Made by a program: the position numbers and the translations under genes
Shown here: in pieces, positions 62,540 through 64,000 of the stretch
Layout of the letters: the number at the start of each line of letters is the position of its first letter
Numbering within the stretch: position 1 is the first letter of the stretch
The notes under the pieces: generated by a model
What the model was told of the DNA's origin: nothing
Databases searched by the model: none
The model's input: the letters and a program-made list of their open reading frames with translations, nothing else
NCBI GenBank assembly: GCA_003978105.1
Contig: QOAO01000009.1
Span: 79,919-143,918, forward strand
Direction: 5' to 3'
Length of the DNA stretch: 64,000 bases
DNA from: Thermovibrio sp.
Lineage (GTDB): Bacteria > Aquificota > Desulfurobacteriia > Desulfurobacteriales > Desulfurobacteriaceae

Positions 62540-63495
62540 TTAAGGTCATTTTAGAGCTTGAACCGGAGGACTTTTACACAATTGTTGGACACCACGAGGA
62601 GAACCTTAAAAAGCTTGCAGAAATACTCAATGTAAGGTTAGGTTCCCGTGGAAACGAGATAATGATAAACGGGAACTCCGAGGGCGAGGAGAAGGCAAGA
62701 AAATTTCTAAAGGACTTAGAAGGGCTTGTAAAGTCAGGCCATAAGCTTACGAAGTCAGACGTTGATATGTACATTACCCAGCTCTCTGCAAGGAAGGAAC
62801 CAAGGATTAAGGAATCTGCAGGAGAAGTAATAGTAACTACCTACCGTGGAAAGAAGGTTGTTGCAAAGACCCCTACACAGAGGAGATACTACGAAGCAAT
62901 AAAGAACAACGACATAGTTTTCGGTGTAGGACCTGCAGGAACGGGAAAGACCTACTTAGCGGTAGCAATGGCAGTCTCCTACTTTAAAAAGGGGCTTATT
63001 AACCGCCTTATTCTTACAAGGCCTGCAGTAGAGGCCGGAGAGAAGTTGGGCTTCCTGCCGGGAACCCTTCAGGAAAAGATAGACCCTTACCTTAAACCGC
63101 TCTACGATGCCCTCTTTGAAATGATAGAGCCGGAAAAGGTTAATTCGTACCTTGAAAGGAACATTTTTGAAATAGCTCCCCTTGCCTACATGAGGGGAAG
63201 GACTCTGAACGATGCCTTCATCATACTCGATGAAGCTCAAAACACTACAAGGGAACAGATGAAGATGTTTTTAACGAGGTTAGGATTTGGCTCTAAGGTT
63301 GTGATAACTGGAGACGTTACACAGATTGACCTTCCATCAAATAAGACATCAGGGCTTGTGGAAGCTACAAGGATTTTAAGGGGTATAAAGGGAATAGAGA
63401 TTGTTGAATTTTCAAGGGAAGACGTTGTGAGACACAGACTGGTTCAGGAGATTATAAAGGCCTATGAAAAGTTTGAGTCAAGAAAGGAAGAATAG
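62536..63495 (+). CDS. phoH: PhoH-family ATPase
   Basis: 319 aa. A KH-like N-terminal region leads to the ATPase: GVGPAGTGKTYLAVAMAV is Walker A, LTRPAVEAGEKLGFLPG follows, AFIILDEAQNTTREQMKMFL is Walker B, and VVITGDVTQIDLPSNKTSGLVEA (ITGDVTQIDLP) is sensor-like. It usually works with YbeY in RNA processing or ribosome quality control. TTG start (overlapping mscS as TTGA) after AAAGGAGGAGAA. It is followed by a 7TM-HD gene, the common phoH-7TMHD-ybeY order. Confidence 0.95.
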   Translation: MIKVILELEPEDFYTIVGHHEENLKKLAEILNVRLGSRGNEIMINGNSEGEEKARKFLKDLEGLVKSGHKLTKSDVDMYITQLSARKEPRIKESAGEVIVTTYRGKKVVAKTPTQRRYYEAIKNNDIVFGVGPAGTGKTYLAVAMAVSYFKKGLINRLILTRPAVEAGEKLGFLPGTLQEKIDPYLKPLYDALFEMIEPEKVNSYLERNIFEIAPLAYMRGRTLNDAFIILDEAQNTTREQMKMFLTRLGFGSKVVITGDVTQIDLPSNKTSGLVEATRILRGIKGIEIVEFSREDVVRHRLVQEIIKAYEKFESRKEE

Positions 63496-64000
63496 TTTGA
63501 TTGTTTACTCCCTGGTTCTCCTACTGAGTATTCTATCGACCCTATTTCTACTTCCACTCAACTTTGTAAACATTCCCCTTTTAAAGCCGGGAGAGGTTAG
63601 CCCTGTTGATATCAGGTCTCCGGTATCGGTCAATGCGGTAGACGAGGAGGAGACGGAGAAAAAGAGGGAGAGGATAAAAGAAAAGTACCTTCCGATATTT
63701 TCCTACAGGGAAAGGGCTTACGAAGAGGTACTGGAAAAGTTAAACAGTCTTACATACTTAACTCCAGAACAGAAGAAGCTTGTTCAGGATGTACTGAACT
63801 CTTACTACAAGAGGGGAATAATATCTGAGGTTCCAAAGGGTTTTAACAAAATAACAGTGGTTGCTTATGGTAGAAGGAAAAAAGAAAACCCTCAAAATTT
63901 TTTAAAAGTTGAAACCATTCGTAAGGAGTTTAAAAAGGACTTAACAAAGGTTCTAAGGGATGAAAATCTCGCAGAAAGGGTATCTGAAGACTTAAAAATT
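63464..64000 (+). CDS. 7TM-HD family membrane phosphohydrolase, N-terminal part
   Basis: The gene runs off the end of the window. 179 residues are visible from ATG 63464, which overlaps phoH by 32 bases; TTG 63497 is an alternative. A first span (LIVYSLVLLLSILSTLFLL) is followed by an extracytoplasmic domain that opens KPGEVSPVDIRSPVSV and continues as a charged helical region with RERIKEKYLPIFSY. This is the pattern of YqfF/PgpH-type 7TM receptors with a C-terminal HD domain that hydrolyses c-di-AMP; the HD part lies outside the window. Confidence 0.8.
   Translation, partial: MKSLSQERKNSLIVYSLVLLLSILSTLFLLPLNFVNIPLLKPGEVSPVDIRSPVSVNAVDEEETEKKRERIKEKYLPIFSYRERAYEEVLEKLNSLTYLTPEQKKLVQDVLNSYYKRGIISEVPKGFNKITVVAYGRRKKENPQNFLKVETIRKEFKKDLTKVLRDENLAERVSEDLKI

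Noticed and set aside
1..64000. CRISPR arrays, tRNA/rRNA genes, prophage or transposase genes
   Set aside because: No regularly spaced repeats, no cloverleaf or rRNA-like tracts in the few gaps, and no transposase or integrase motifs in any plausible frame.

Overview
The window is a compact, A+T-rich bacterial chromosome segment, almost wall-to-wall coding, with about 64 genes and no rRNA, tRNA, CRISPR array or recognisable insertion sequence. The cell has two membranes: Mla lipid transport, two LptF/LptG-type permeases and a BamA-type Omp85 protein are present. It has meso-DAP peptidoglycan, since MurE carries a DNPR motif. It probably fixes carbon by the reductive TCA cycle, because sucCD is followed directly by korDABC. 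A sulfide:quinone oxidoreductase-like protein, ThyX, a Rad50-like ATPase, a LeuT-type transporter and purine-rich coding strands fit a thermophilic anaerobic chemolithoautotroph. My best guess is Aquificota, probably near Desulfurobacteriaceae; this is inferred from gene content and was not tested.

Layout. 1-1.1 kb (+): end of a membrane protein and rsuA. 1.1-4.85 kb (-): mlaE-mlaF-mlaD-hisH, with mlaD split by an apparent frameshift. 4.9-8.65 kb (+): ychF-recO, then an SQR-like flavoprotein and a class IV aminotransferase. 8.65-25.9 kb (-): 18 tightly packed genes, prmC-murA-hisG-moaA-(two small coiled-coil/membrane proteins)-murE-murF-ddl-ftsQ-ftsA-ftsZ-cheZ-like-cheA-cheW-mcp-cheV-cheY. 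Here a wall and division cluster runs directly into a chemotaxis cluster. 25.9-34.8 kb (+): birA, an HD hydrolase, secDF, lptF/lptG, endonuclease V, ndk, an unknown protein and a FAH-family enzyme. 34.8-37 kb (-): an SF1 helicase. 37-53 kb (+): murC-polA, a lipoprotein/HD-GYP pair, sucCD-korDABC, a thioesterase, then a nucleotide and RNA metabolism run (42-aa membrane protein, dCMP deaminase, thyX, pmbA, rbfA, DHH phosphoesterase). 53-56.5 kb (-): a radical SAM protein and bamA. 56.5-64 kb (+): an NSS transporter with its small subunit, rad50-like, mscS, phoH and the start of a 7TM-HD gene. No gene-free stretch exceeds 300 bases; the longest is 193 bases, before the lipoprotein/HD-GYP pair.

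Points that change the annotation. Two essential envelope genes, ftsQ and bamA, have no ATG/GTG/TTG in a position that keeps their membrane or signal segment. Each instead has a strong Shine-Dalgarno site before ATT (ftsQ) or ATA (bamA). All four convergent gene pairs share or abut stop codons, leaving no room for terminators. A few operon heads look leaderless. The palindrome GAGCTC is strikingly frequent in all reading frames. The most system-like novelties are the single-lobe lipoprotein paired with a multi-domain HD-GYP/degenerate-GGDEF receptor behind its own promoter, and the fusion of the chemotaxis set to the division operon.
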